The notes: generated by a model from the sequence alone, not told the origin. Counted from the stretch's first letter, positions 1 to 6,493 are shown. The stretch: 8,313 bases of DNA from an uncultured Actinomycetes bacterium (GCA_937881255.1 CALGFH010000325.1:1-8313); one strand, 5' to 3'. Program-made: numbers and translations.

Positions 1-29
1 ACCAGAGCGAGCCGAGCGGGGAGCACGGG

Positions 30-863
30 ATGAGCACAGCGGGGCGGCAGGCACGGCGGGCCGAGCGGACGGCCAAGCAGGCGGCCGACAGCGGGCCGAT
101 CAAGACCCTCGGCCGGGTCGGGCTGATCGCCTACGGGGTGGTCCACCTGCTGGTCGCCTACCTGGCCGCCCGGGTCGCCCTGGGCGGCGGGGGCAAGGCC
201 GACAAGACCGGTGCCCTGCAGACGATCGCCGAGCAGCCAGCCGGCAAGCTCTTCCTCTGGGTGCTGACCATCGGGCTGGTCGCCCTGACCATCTGGCAGC
301 TGGCCGAGGCCGGCTGGGGCCACGGCTACCGGCGCCCCGAGCGCAAGCGCACCATCCAGCGGCTGGTCAGCCTGGGCGAGGCCGGGATCGCGGGGGCGCT
401 GGCCTACAGCTCCTTCAAGGTCGCCTCGGGCAAGGGCGGCAAGTCCAAGGGCGAGAAGGCGGCCTTCATCGACAAGGTCTTCGACTGGCCGGCCGGGGAG
501 CTGCTGGTCGCGGGCATCGGCCTCGGGATCGTGGCCATCGCCATCTACCTGGTCCACCGGGGCGTCTCCCAGCGCTTCGTCGAGGACCTCGACCTGACCG
601 GGTCCGAGCCCCACGCCCGGGAGGCCGCCATCCGGTTCGGGCAGGTGGGCTGGCCGGCCCTGGGGGTCGCCTACGGCATCATCGGGCTGCTGCTGGTCTA
701 CTCGGCGGTCACCTACGACCCCAAGAAGGCCACCGGCATGGACACCGCCCTCAAGACCCTGGCCGGCCAGCCGTACGGCACCGTCCTGCTGCTCATCGTC
801 GCGGCCGGGCTGGCCTGCTTCGGGGCCTACTGCCTGTTCGACGCCCGCTACCGCCGCGGCTGA
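30..863 (+). CDS. DUF1206 family integral membrane protein
   Basis: A 277-residue protein of unknown function belonging to the DUF1206 family, common in actinobacteria. The sequence shows a basic N-terminus (residues 1-28) and then three copies of a two-helix unit: helices near residues 29-51 and 73-95, 112-132 and 155-177, and 204-226 and 249-270. The repeated signature at the start of each unit is G-(x)-hydrophobic-G with an aromatic in the first helix (GRVGLIAYGVVH, then LGEAGIAGALAY, then FGQVGWPALGVAYG). Loops between the helices of a unit are rich in Gly and Lys (residues 133-143), so the protein is expected in the cytoplasmic membrane. The ATG start is supported by GGGGAG at 18-23, six bases upstream. 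The 3' end overlaps the convergent lnt gene by 71 bp. The family assignment rests on the three-repeat architecture and is fairly firm; no biochemical role can be given. Confidence 0.88.
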   Translation: MSTAGRQARRAERTAKQAADSGPIKTLGRVGLIAYGVVHLLVAYLAARVALGGGGKADKTGALQTIAEQPAGKLFLWVLTIGLVALTIWQLAEAGWGHGYRRPERKRTIQRLVSLGEAGIAGALAYSSFKVASGKGGKSKGEKAAFIDKVFDWPAGELLVAGIGLGIVAIAIYLVHRGVSQRFVEDLDLTGSEPHAREAAIRFGQVGWPALGVAYGIIGLLLVYSAVTYDPKKATGMDTALKTLAGQPYGTVLLLIVAAGLACFGAYCLFDARYRRG

Positions 864-2343
864 GCCGCCGGCCCCGGGCGGCCACCACCGCCCCCGCGAC
901 CAGGGCCAGCCCGCAGGCCAGCGGGACGACGTCGCCGGCCCGCACATAGGGGGTCCGCTCGGCCGACCGGGGCAGCTCGACCACGGCCGCCCCCCGCCAG
1001 TCGCCCGGCGCCCAGGCCAGGCGGCGGCCGCGGGCGTCGAAGGCGGCCGAGGTGCCGCTGAGGGCGGCCTGCAGCACCGGGCGGCCCGACTCCACCGCCC
1101 GCACCGCCGACAGGCTGGCGTGCTGGTCCAGCCCCCAGCTGCCCTGGAAGGTGGTGTCGGCGGTCTGGACCACCACCAGGTCGGCCCCGCCGGCGGCCAG
1201 GTTCCTGGCCAGGTCGGGGAAGGCCGACTCGAAGCAGACCAGCGGGCCGACCGACAGCCCGCCGGCGGGCAGGACGGCCAGGCGGGCCCCCCGGTGCCGG
1301 TCGACGGCGGCGGCGTCGGTGAGCCGGGTCACCCAGCCGAGCAGCGGCCGCAGCGGCACGTACTCCCCGAACGGCACCAGCCGCATCTTGTCGTAGCTGC
1401 CCAGCACCCCCGCCTCCCCGACCAGCAGGGCGCTCTTGTAGATGCCGCCGCCGGCCTCCCGCTGGGCGTCCACGTTGGCCAGGACCGGCCCGCCGGCGGC
1501 CCGGGCGGTCCCGGCCAGGCGGGCGACGTCGCCCGGGTTGGCCGCCGGGTCGCGGCCGACGCTGCTCTCGCCCCAGACGACCAGGTCGGGCCGGGCCCCG
1601 GCGGGCAGGGCGCGGCTGAGCCGCTCGCTGGCCCGGAACCGGTCCTCGACCGGGCCGACGACCCCGGGCTGGACGAACGCCACCCGGACCGTCCCGGCCG
1701 GCGCCGGCGCCGGGCGCAGCGACCAGAAGGCCAGCGCGGCCAGGGGGAGGGCGGCCGCGGCCACGGCCGCCGTCGCCCGGGTCGGGCCCGGGAGCTGGCC
1801 GCGGAGGGCGGCGGCCACGGCCAGGTTGACCGCCACCAGCAGGAAGCTCAGCCCCCAGACGCCGCCGAGGGCGGCCACCGACAGCAGCGCCGGGGCGTTC
1901 CACTGGCTGGCCCCGAGCAGGCCCCAGGGGCCGCCCAGCCCCTCCCAGGACCGCAGCCCCTCGCCGACCACGAACGCGCTCGGAACCAGCACCAGAGCGG
2001 CGGCCAGCCGCCTCGGCCCGGCCCGGTCGGGGTCAGCCGCGCCGCCGAGCAGGGCCCAGGCGAGCCAGCCCATCGGCAGCCAGGTCACGGCCAGGAGCAT
2101 GGCCAGCGGGACCATGAACGGCCCGACGGTAGGGAACAGGAAGGCGTTGACGGCAAGGAAGAACCCGGTCCCGCCGAGCCAGGTCCGGACCGCCGCCTCG
2201 CCCCCGCCGGGGGCGGCCATGGCCAGCAGCAGCACCGGGACCAGCCCGATCAGGGCCAGCCACCACCAGCCGGGCCTCGGGAAGGCCAGGGCCAGCGGCG
2301 CCCCCAGCAGCGGCGCCGCCAGCCGGGCACCCCACCTGCCCAT
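793..2343 (-). CDS. lnt: Apolipoprotein N-acyltransferase (Lnt)
   Basis: Lnt transfers an acyl chain from a phospholipid to the alpha-amino group of the lipid-modified N-terminal cysteine of lipoproteins, the last step of lipoprotein maturation at the membrane. The 516-residue product has several hydrophobic helices over residues 1-210, then a nitrilase-type CN-hydrolase domain (about 218-460) and a final helix (about 471-490). The catalytic Glu-Lys-Cys triad is visible: E259 in VVWGES, K319 in YDKMRLVPFGEY, and C370 in GPLVCFES; E327 and E372 correspond to the other conserved glutamates. Spacings resemble those of the Escherichia coli enzyme. The last ~25 residues (RGRRLSRGG...) are Arg/Pro/Ser-rich and are encoded opposite the end of the DUF1206 gene. 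The start lies 6 bp after the aldehyde dehydrogenase stop with no clear Shine-Dalgarno, suggesting translation coupled to that gene. Two predicted lipoproteins in this window are possible substrates. Confidence 0.93.
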   Translation of the reverse strand: MGRWGARLAAPLLGAPLALAFPRPGWWWLALIGLVPVLLLAMAAPGGGEAAVRTWLGGTGFFLAVNAFLFPTVGPFMVPLAMLLAVTWLPMGWLAWALLGGAADPDRAGPRRLAAALVLVPSAFVVGEGLRSWEGLGGPWGLLGASQWNAPALLSVAALGGVWGLSFLLVAVNLAVAAALRGQLPGPTRATAAVAAAALPLAALAFWSLRPAPAPAGTVRVAFVQPGVVGPVEDRFRASERLSRALPAGARPDLVVWGESSVGRDPAANPGDVARLAGTARAAGGPVLANVDAQREAGGGIYKSALLVGEAGVLGSYDKMRLVPFGEYVPLRPLLGWVTRLTDAAAVDRHRGARLAVLPAGGLSVGPLVCFESAFPDLARNLAAGGADLVVVQTADTTFQGSWGLDQHASLSAVRAVESGRPVLQAALSGTSAAFDARGRRLAWAPGDWRGAAVVELPRSAERTPYVRAGDVVPLACGLALVAGAVVAARGRRLSRGGSGRRTGSRPRSRPARPRR

Positions 2344-2349
2344 CTCGGG

Positions 2350-3816
2350 TCAGAGGTTCATGGCGACGTACTTGGTCTCCAGGTACTCGGCGATGCCCTC
2401 GGGGCCGCCCTCGCGGCCGAAGCCGGACTGCTTGACCCCGCCGAAGGGGGCGGCCGGGTTCGAGACCAGGCCCTGGTTGAGGCCGACCATGCCCGTCTCC
2501 AGGCCCTCGACGACCCGGAAGGCCCGCTTCAGGTCGCGGGTGTAGACGTAGGCGACCAGCCCGAACTCGGTGTCGTTGGCGGCCGCGACCGCCGCCTCCT
2601 CGGCGTCGAAGGAGGCCACCGGGGCCACCGGCCCGAAGATCTCCTCCTTGAGCACGCGGGCGTCGCCGGGCACGTCGGCCAGCACCGTCGGCTGGTAGAA
2701 GTAGCCGCGGCCGTCGCCCGGTCGGGCGCCCACGACCGCCCGAGCCCCCTTGTCGAGGGCGTCGGAGACCAGCTCCGACACCTTGTCGACGGCGTTCTTG
2801 TCGATCAGGGGACCGACCGTGACCCCGTTCTCGGTGCCCCGGCCGACCTTCATGGCCCCCATCCGCTCGGCCAGCTTGCCGGCGAACGCCTCCGCCACCG
2901 GCTCGGCCACGTGGAAGCGGTTGGCGGCCGTGCAGGCCTCGCCGATGTTGCGCATCTTGGCGATCATCGCCCCCTCGACGGCCGCGTCCAGGTCGGCGTC
3001 GTCGAAGATCAGGAAGGGCGCGTTGCCGCCCAGCTCCATCGAGACCCGCAGGACGTTGTCGGCGGCCTGGGCGATCAGGCTGCGGCCGACCTCGGTGGAG
3101 CCGGTGAACGACAGCTTGCGGACCCGGCCGTCCTTGATCAGCGGCTCCATCACCGCCCCGGACCGCTTGGTGGTGATGATGTTGCAGACCCCGGCGGGCA
3201 GGCCCACCTCCTCCAGGATCCCGCCGAGGGCCAGCATCGACAGGGGGGTGAGGGCGGCCGGCTTGATCACCATGGTGCAGCCGGCGGCCACCGCCGGGCC
3301 GATCTTGCGGGTCCCCATGGCCATGGGGAAGTTCCAGGGGGTGATGAGCAGGCACGGGCCGACCGGCTGCTTCATGGTCAGCAGGCGGCCCTTGCCGTTG
3401 GGGGCGACGGCGTAGCGGCCGTCGATCCGGACCGCCTCCTCGGCGAACCAGCGGAAGAACTCGGCCGCGTAGGTGATCTCGGCCTTGCTCTCGGCGAGCG
3501 GCTTGCCCATCTCCAGGGTCATCAGCAGGGCCAGCTCGTCGGCCCGGTCGTTGAGGGCCTCATAGGCCCGGCGCAGGATCTCGCCCCGCTCCCGGGGCGG
3601 GTGGGCGGCCCACTCGGCCTGGGCGGCCACGGCCGCGTCCAGGGCGGCCATGCCGTCCTCGGGCGTGCCGTCGGCCACCTGGCACAGCTCCTCGCCGGTG
3701 GACGGGTCCTCGACCGCGAAGCTGCCGCCGCCGCCGGCCTCGCGCCACTCGCCCCCGATGAACAGCCGCGGGGTGACCGCGTCGACGACCGCCTGCTCCG
3801 ATGTTGCGATGCTCAT
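2350..3816 (-). CDS. gabD: NAD(P)-dependent aldehyde dehydrogenase, succinate-semialdehyde dehydrogenase type
   Basis: A 488-residue aldehyde dehydrogenase, expected to oxidise succinate semialdehyde (end of the GABA pathway) or a related aldehyde to the acid in the cytoplasm. Visible family residues are N162 (PWNFP), K185 (KPA), the GSTEVG turn at 239-244, the general base E261 (ELGGNAPF), the nucleophile C295 (GEACTAANRF) and E392 (EEIFGP). ELGGNAPFLIFDDADLDAAVEGA, PFGGVKQSGFGREG and the ending EYLETKYV are typical of GabD-like enzymes. The open frame extends further upstream, but the ATG at 3816 is chosen because AGGAGG (complement of 3825-3830) precedes it by 8 bases and because residues before it are low-complexity Ala/Gly/Ser. 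Residue 188 is Ala where many family members have Glu after KPA; this position contacts the cofactor ribose, so the preference between NAD and NADP is uncertain. lnt follows 6 bp downstream. The exact substrate is an inference. Confidence 0.9.
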   Translation of the reverse strand: MSIATSEQAVVDAVTPRLFIGGEWREAGGGGSFAVEDPSTGEELCQVADGTPEDGMAALDAAVAAQAEWAAHPPRERGEILRRAYEALNDRADELALLMTLEMGKPLAESKAEITYAAEFFRWFAEEAVRIDGRYAVAPNGKGRLLTMKQPVGPCLLITPWNFPMAMGTRKIGPAVAAGCTMVIKPAALTPLSMLALGGILEEVGLPAGVCNIITTKRSGAVMEPLIKDGRVRKLSFTGSTEVGRSLIAQAADNVLRVSMELGGNAPFLIFDDADLDAAVEGAMIAKMRNIGEACTAANRFHVAEPVAEAFAGKLAERMGAMKVGRGTENGVTVGPLIDKNAVDKVSELVSDALDKGARAVVGARPGDGRGYFYQPTVLADVPGDARVLKEEIFGPVAPVASFDAEEAAVAAANDTEFGLVAYVYTRDLKRAFRVVEGLETGMVGLNQGLVSNPAAPFGGVKQSGFGREGGPEGIAEYLETKYVAMNL

Positions 3817-3824
3817 GGGCACTG

Positions 3825-3830
3825 CCTCCT
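3825..3830 (-). promoter_or_regulatory. Shine-Dalgarno deciding the aldehyde dehydrogenase start
   Basis: The minus strand reads AGGAGG here, a perfect Shine-Dalgarno, eight bases before the ATG at 3816. It argues against the upstream in-frame start near 4065, which would add 83 low-complexity residues and run antisense through the Kelch gene. Confidence 0.85.
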
Positions 3831-3839
3831 CTGGCGTCC

Positions 3840-3861
3840 CGGCGCGGACGCCGTTAGCGTA
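3840..3861. promoter_or_regulatory. Divergent promoter region between aldehyde dehydrogenase and Kelch lipoprotein
   Basis: In the 52-bp spacer, the plus strand has TAGCGT at 3855-3860, a TANNNT -10 element ending 8 bases before the Kelch ATG at 3869; this spacing would put the transcript start at or next to the ATG (leaderless). On the minus strand the overlapping bases 3861-3856 read TACGCT, also TANNNT, which would serve the dehydrogenase and leave a leader of about 30 bases including its Shine-Dalgarno. An inverted repeat CGGCG-CGGA-CGCCG lies at 3840-3853. No good -35 element is visible for either direction, so this is a prediction from spacing and -10 matches alone. Confidence 0.45.
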
Positions 3862-3868
3862 GCGCGCC

Positions 3869-4837
3869 ATGGGCAGGCTCCGGATGGCCGCCGTGGCCGC
3901 GCTGCTGCTGGCCGCCTGCACGGGCGGCGAGCCGGAGGCGCCGCCCCCGGCCCCGGCCACGGCCACGACGGCGCCGCCGTCGTCCGGTGAGCCGTCCTGG
4001 CGGGCGCTGGCCGCGGTGCCGTCGGAGCGGACCGAGGTGGCCGCGGCCGCCGTGGGCGACCGCATCTGGGTGCTGGGCGGCTACGCCCCCGACGGGGCCA
4101 CCCTGGCCACCGCCGAGGTCTACGACACCGCCGCCGACCGCTGGGCACGCGGGCCCGACCTGCCGGTGGCCGTCAACCACGCCATGGCCGCCACCCTGGA
4201 CGGGGTGCTGTACATCGCCGGCGGCAACGACGGCGACGGCCCCAGCGCCCAGGTGGCCCGCCTCGACGGCGACCGCTGGCGCCGGCTGGCCCCGCTGCCC
4301 CAGGGCCGGTCGGCCGGCGGGCTGGTCGCCCTGGAGGGGCGGCTGTACCTGGTCGGCGGGGTGGTGGACGGCGGGCTGGCCAACGACACCCAGGTGTACG
4401 ACCCGGCCGCCGACCGCTGGGCCGCGGCGCCCGGGCTGCCCACCCCGCGCGAGCACCTGGGCGCGGCCGCCAGCGGCGGCAAGGTCTACGTGGTCGGGGG
4501 CCGGGTCGGCGGGCTCGGCGGGAACCTGGCCGCGGCCGAGGCGTTCAGCGGCCGCTGGAGCACGTTGGCCCCGCTGCCGACGGCCAGGGGCGGCCTGGCC
4601 GCCACCGCCACCGCCGGCGGGCAGGTGGTGGCCGTGGGCGGCGAGGCCTCGGCCACCTTCGGTGAGGCGGAGGCGCTGGAGGTGGCCAGCGGCCGCTGGC
4701 GCTCCCTGCCCCCGCTGCCCACCCCGCGCCACGGCCTCGGGGTGGTGGCCGTGGGCGACACCGTCTACGTCCTGGCCGGCGGCCCCCAGCCCGGCCTCCA
4801 CACCTCGTCGGCCAACGAGGCCATCGACCTCGGCTGA
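3869..4837 (+). CDS. Kelch-repeat six-bladed beta-propeller lipoprotein
   Basis: A 322-residue predicted surface lipoprotein. Residues 1-16 form a short signal peptide (basic MGRLR, hydrophobic core) ending in the lipobox LLAA before C17. A Pro/Ala/Thr-rich linker (about 22-42) follows. The rest is six tandem Kelch-type units of about 43-49 residues, each with a hydrophobic strand leading to a Gly-Gly pair (for example VLGG, IAGG, LVGG, VVGG, AVGG, LAGG) and ending in a Trp plus LP/PLP. The sixth unit lacks its final Trp strand, whereas SWRALAAVP at about 43-51 supplies one, so the ring probably closes by joining N- and C-terminal strands in one blade. No catalytic residues can be picked out; Kelch propellers mostly bind proteins or sugars, and a sialic-acid mutarotase or galactose-oxidase-like role cannot be claimed. 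No Shine-Dalgarno precedes the ATG, consistent with a leaderless message. Coupling with the downstream bfd is unlikely because bfd has its own promoter. Confidence 0.88.
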   Translation: MGRLRMAAVAALLLAACTGGEPEAPPPAPATATTAPPSSGEPSWRALAAVPSERTEVAAAAVGDRIWVLGGYAPDGATLATAEVYDTAADRWARGPDLPVAVNHAMAATLDGVLYIAGGNDGDGPSAQVARLDGDRWRRLAPLPQGRSAGGLVALEGRLYLVGGVVDGGLANDTQVYDPAADRWAAAPGLPTPREHLGAAASGGKVYVVGGRVGGLGGNLAAAEAFSGRWSTLAPLPTARGGLAATATAGGQVVAVGGEASATFGEAEALEVASGRWRSLPPLPTPRHGLGVVAVGDTVYVLAGGPQPGLHTSSANEAIDLG

Positions 4838-4847
4838 AAGTCCCCTC

Positions 4848-4876
4848 TTGCCCCCGTACTTAGGGGCGCCTAATAT
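4848..4876 (+). promoter_or_regulatory. bfd promoter, leaderless type
   Basis: TTGCCC at 4848-4853 and TAATAT at 4871-4876 are separated by 17 bases, a good match to a principal sigma-factor promoter and the most A/T-rich spot in the window. The ATG at 4884 starts 8 bases after the end of the -10 element, so the predicted transcript begins at or within a base or so of the start codon, and there is no Shine-Dalgarno. This strongly supports the 4884 start and independent transcription of bfd. Confidence 0.72.
4860..4873. promoter_or_regulatory. Candidate metal-responsive operator overlapping the bfd -10 element
   Basis: TTAGG-GGCG-CCTAA is an inverted repeat with 5-base arms and a 4-base spacer, covering the promoter spacer and the first three bases of the -10 element. 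The arms equal the outer arms of the DtxR/IdeR iron box (TTAGG...CCTAA), but that box is 19 bp with a longer centre, so this is not a standard iron box. A repressor binding here would block the promoter. Iron control fits the gene, since Bfd releases stored iron; the identity of the regulator is inference. Confidence 0.4.
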
Positions 4877-4883
4877 CGGGCCG

Positions 4884-5081
4884 ATGTTCGTGTGCCATTG
4901 CCGGGCCCTCACCGACGGGGAAATCCGCGAGGTGATCACCGGCGGAGCCTGTGACCTCGACGAGGTCGGGCTCCGCTGCGGCGCCGGCATCACCTGCGGC
5001 GGCTGCTGCCCGCTGATCGAGGAGCTGCTGGCCAAGCACGCCGAGGCCCTGCGCCCGCCGCCCCTGGCCGCCTCCGCCTAG
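4884..5081 (+). CDS. bfd: Bacterioferritin-associated ferredoxin, BFD-like [2Fe-2S] protein
   Basis: A 65-residue protein that in studied bacteria docks on bacterioferritin and passes electrons to the stored ferric mineral so that iron is released as Fe(II). The whole chain is one BFD-like [2Fe-2S] domain. The cluster ligands are C4 and C6 (VCHCR) and C38 and C41 (ITCGGC); the spacing C-x-C-x31-C-x2-C matches canonical Bfd. Two extra cysteines, C32 and C42, flank the second pair. The helix after the second Cys pair (PLIEELLAKHAEAL) and a short Pro/Ala tail complete the protein. The reading frame is open far upstream because of the high G+C content, but the promoter spacing and the family's MFVCHCR-like beginning fix the start at 4884. 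Its stop codon shares bases with that of the convergent bfr gene, its functional partner. Confidence 0.93.
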   Translation: MFVCHCRALTDGEIREVITGGACDLDEVGLRCGAGITCGGCCPLIEELLAKHAEALRPPPLAASA

Positions 5082-5548
5082 TCGCGGACCTGCTGGGCCA
5101 GGTAGAGGGTCTCGCCGATCTGGTCGATGGTGACCAGCTGGGTCTCCCACCAGTCGACGTGCCGCTCCTCCTCGGCGATCATCGCGGCCAGGAACTCGCG
5201 GGTGCCCTGGTCGCCCACCTCGACGCAGGTGGCCACATAGCCGTGCAGGTTGGCCACGGCGGCCCGCTCCAGCTCGACCGCCAGCCGGATCTGCTCGATC
5301 GCCGTCTCGCCGACCTTGACCGTGCCCAGCCGCTGCAGGTTGGGCAGGCCGTCCAGGTAGAGGATGCGGTCGATCAGCTCCTCGGTGTCGCGCATCTCCT
5401 CCATGGCGATCTCGCGGTGGCGCTTGGCCAGGCGCTCGTAGCCCCAGTTGGCGCACATCCGGGAGTTGAGGAAGTACTGGTTGACGGCGGTGAGCTCGAA
5501 GGTCAGGTGCTGGTTGAGCAGCTCGAGGATGCGCGGGTCGCCCTGCAA
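5078..5548 (-). CDS. bfr: Bacterioferritin, with an unusual ferroxidase-site residue
   Basis: A 156-residue ferritin-like four-helix subunit, expected to form a 24-subunit cage that oxidises and stores iron in the cytoplasm. The beginning MQGDPRILELLNQHLTFEL closely resembles known bacterioferritins. Met52, the residue that binds haem between two subunits, is present in EEMRD. Ferroxidase ligands in E. coli numbering are E18, E51, E94, E127 and H130, all present at exactly those positions, but the usual His54 is Asp54 here. The start is TTG at 5548, supported by GGGGAG six bases upstream and by the family N-terminus; no ATG fits. bfr is last in a minus-strand run, 48 bp after the luciferase-like gene, with no clear promoter of its own in that gap. 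It lies tail to tail with bfd. Confidence 0.94.
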   Translation of the reverse strand: MQGDPRILELLNQHLTFELTAVNQYFLNSRMCANWGYERLAKRHREIAMEEMRDTEELIDRILYLDGLPNLQRLGTVKVGETAIEQIRLAVELERAAVANLHGYVATCVEVGDQGTREFLAAMIAEEERHVDWWETQLVTIDQIGETLYLAQQVRD

Positions 5549-5561
5549 GTGACGCTCCCCT

Positions 5562-5585
5562 GGGGTCGGTGCCGACAGTGACCCC
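5562..5585 (-). promoter_or_regulatory. Inverted repeat in the bfr leader
   Basis: Between the luciferase-like gene and bfr, the minus strand holds GGGGTC and GACCCC (6-base arms) separated by 12 bases, with an alternative smaller hairpin GTCGG-CA-CCGAC that shares one arm. It ends just before the GGGGAG ribosome site of bfr. It could be an RNA hairpin affecting bfr translation or transcript ends, or an operator. No U-run follows, so it is not a clear terminator. Short GC-rich repeats arise easily by chance in such DNA. Confidence 0.3.
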
Positions 5586-5596
5586 GGTAGTCTGCC

Positions 5597-6493
5597 TCAA
5601 CCGCCGCCGCGATGGGCGGCCACGGCCTCGCGCAGGGCCGGGGCGACCTCGGCCGCGAACAGCTCGAGCTGCCGGGCCGGGGACTCCGACGGCCAGAGCA
5701 CGAAGGTGTCCATCCCGGCCTCGGTGACCAGGGACAGGAGCTGCTCGACCCACTGGCCGGCCGGGCCGTCCAGGAACCCGCCGCCGCCGGGGCCGATCCG
5801 GCCGGAGATGTTGTAGAGGCGGCGGATGGCCGCCGGGTCGCGGCCGGCCCCGGCGGCCGCGTCGTCGATCCGGGCCTGGGCCGCGGCCAGCCGCTCCGGC
5901 GGCACGTACGGTGACGACGGCACCCAGCCGTCGGCCAGCCGCCCGATCAGGGCCAGCATCCGCGGCCCGAAGGCCCCGACCCAGATCCCGATCGGATGGG
6001 CCGGCGCCGGGCCCGGCTTGACCCCGGCGACCCGGTAGTGCCGCCCCTCGAACCGCACCGATCTCTCGTCCGACCACAGCCGCCGCAGCAGGCCGATCGC
6101 CTCCTCGGTCGCCTCCACGGCCTCGCCGGGGGCGCGGCGGGGCCCGCCCATGGCCGCGATCGCGTCCCAGAACGCGCCCGCGCCCAGCCCCAGCTCGAAC
6201 CGGCCCCCGGAGAGGAGGTCGACGGAGGCGGCCGCCTTGGCCAGCATGGCCGGGTGGCGCAGGGGCAGGCTGGCCACGTCGGGGAACAGCCCGATCCGCT
6301 CGGTGGCCGTGGCCAGGGTGGCCAGCAGGGTGAAGGTGTCGAGGTAGCGGCGCTGGTAGGGGTGGTCCTGGATGCCGATCAGGTCGAACCCGGCCCGCTC
6401 GGCCAGCCGCCCCTCGGCGACCAGACCCTGGGGGTCGGCGGCGTCGGGGACCAGGAACCAGCCGAACCGCACCGGCAGGCCGGCGTCAGGCAC
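5597..6493 (-). CDS. Luciferase-like (LLM class) flavin- or F420-dependent oxidoreductase
   Basis: A 298-residue TIM-barrel enzyme of the bacterial luciferase superfamily, expected to use reduced FMN or coenzyme F420 to oxidise or reduce an organic substrate that cannot be identified here. The first strand and loop (VRFGWFLVPDA), the stretch AERAGFDLIGIQDHPYQ at about 31-47 including the His-containing active-site loop, RHPAMLAKAAASVDLLSGGRFELGLGAG (about 79-106) and VGAFGPRMLALIGRLADGW are all typical. Length is normal for the family. The start is GTG at 6493, so the gene overlaps the end of the pirin gene by 8 bp and is probably translationally coupled; a second in-frame GTG seven codons later (residue V8) is possible. 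bfr follows 48 bp downstream. In actinobacteria this branch is often F420-dependent, but FMN cannot be excluded from sequence alone. Confidence 0.88.
   Translation of the reverse strand: MPDAGLPVRFGWFLVPDAADPQGLVAEGRLAERAGFDLIGIQDHPYQRRYLDTFTLLATLATATERIGLFPDVASLPLRHPAMLAKAAASVDLLSGGRFELGLGAGAFWDAIAAMGGPRRAPGEAVEATEEAIGLLRRLWSDERSVRFEGRHYRVAGVKPGPAPAHPIGIWVGAFGPRMLALIGRLADGWVPSSPYVPPERLAAAQARIDDAAAGAGRDPAAIRRLYNISGRIGPGGGGFLDGPAGQWVEQLLSLVTEAGMDTFVLWPSESPARQLELFAAEVAPALREAVAAHRGGG

Noticed and set aside
1120..3990. A 956-codon plus-strand open frame antisense to lnt and the aldehyde dehydrogenase
   Set aside because: It reads as Gly/Arg/Ala/Pro/His-rich low-complexity sequence with no domain, while the opposite strand carries two clearly recognisable enzymes. 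Such frames stay open by chance in very G+C-rich DNA.
3817..4065. An 83-residue N-terminal extension of the aldehyde dehydrogenase
   Set aside because: The extension is low-complexity and antisense to the Kelch gene, and the ATG at 3816 has a perfect Shine-Dalgarno and the usual family N-terminus.
4842..4866. A terminator hairpin (CCCCT...AGGGG) after the Kelch gene
   Set aside because: The stem is only 5 bp, has no U-run, and lies inside the bfd promoter and candidate operator.
3987..4883. A long upstream extension in the bfd frame
   Set aside because: It is Pro/Trp/Arg-rich, lies out of frame within the Kelch gene, and bfd has a good promoter and family start at 4884.
3854..5035. A minus-strand open frame opposite the Kelch gene and bfd
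   Set aside because: Its product is Gly/Ala/His/Val low-complexity and has no recognisable fold; both genes on the other strand are convincing.
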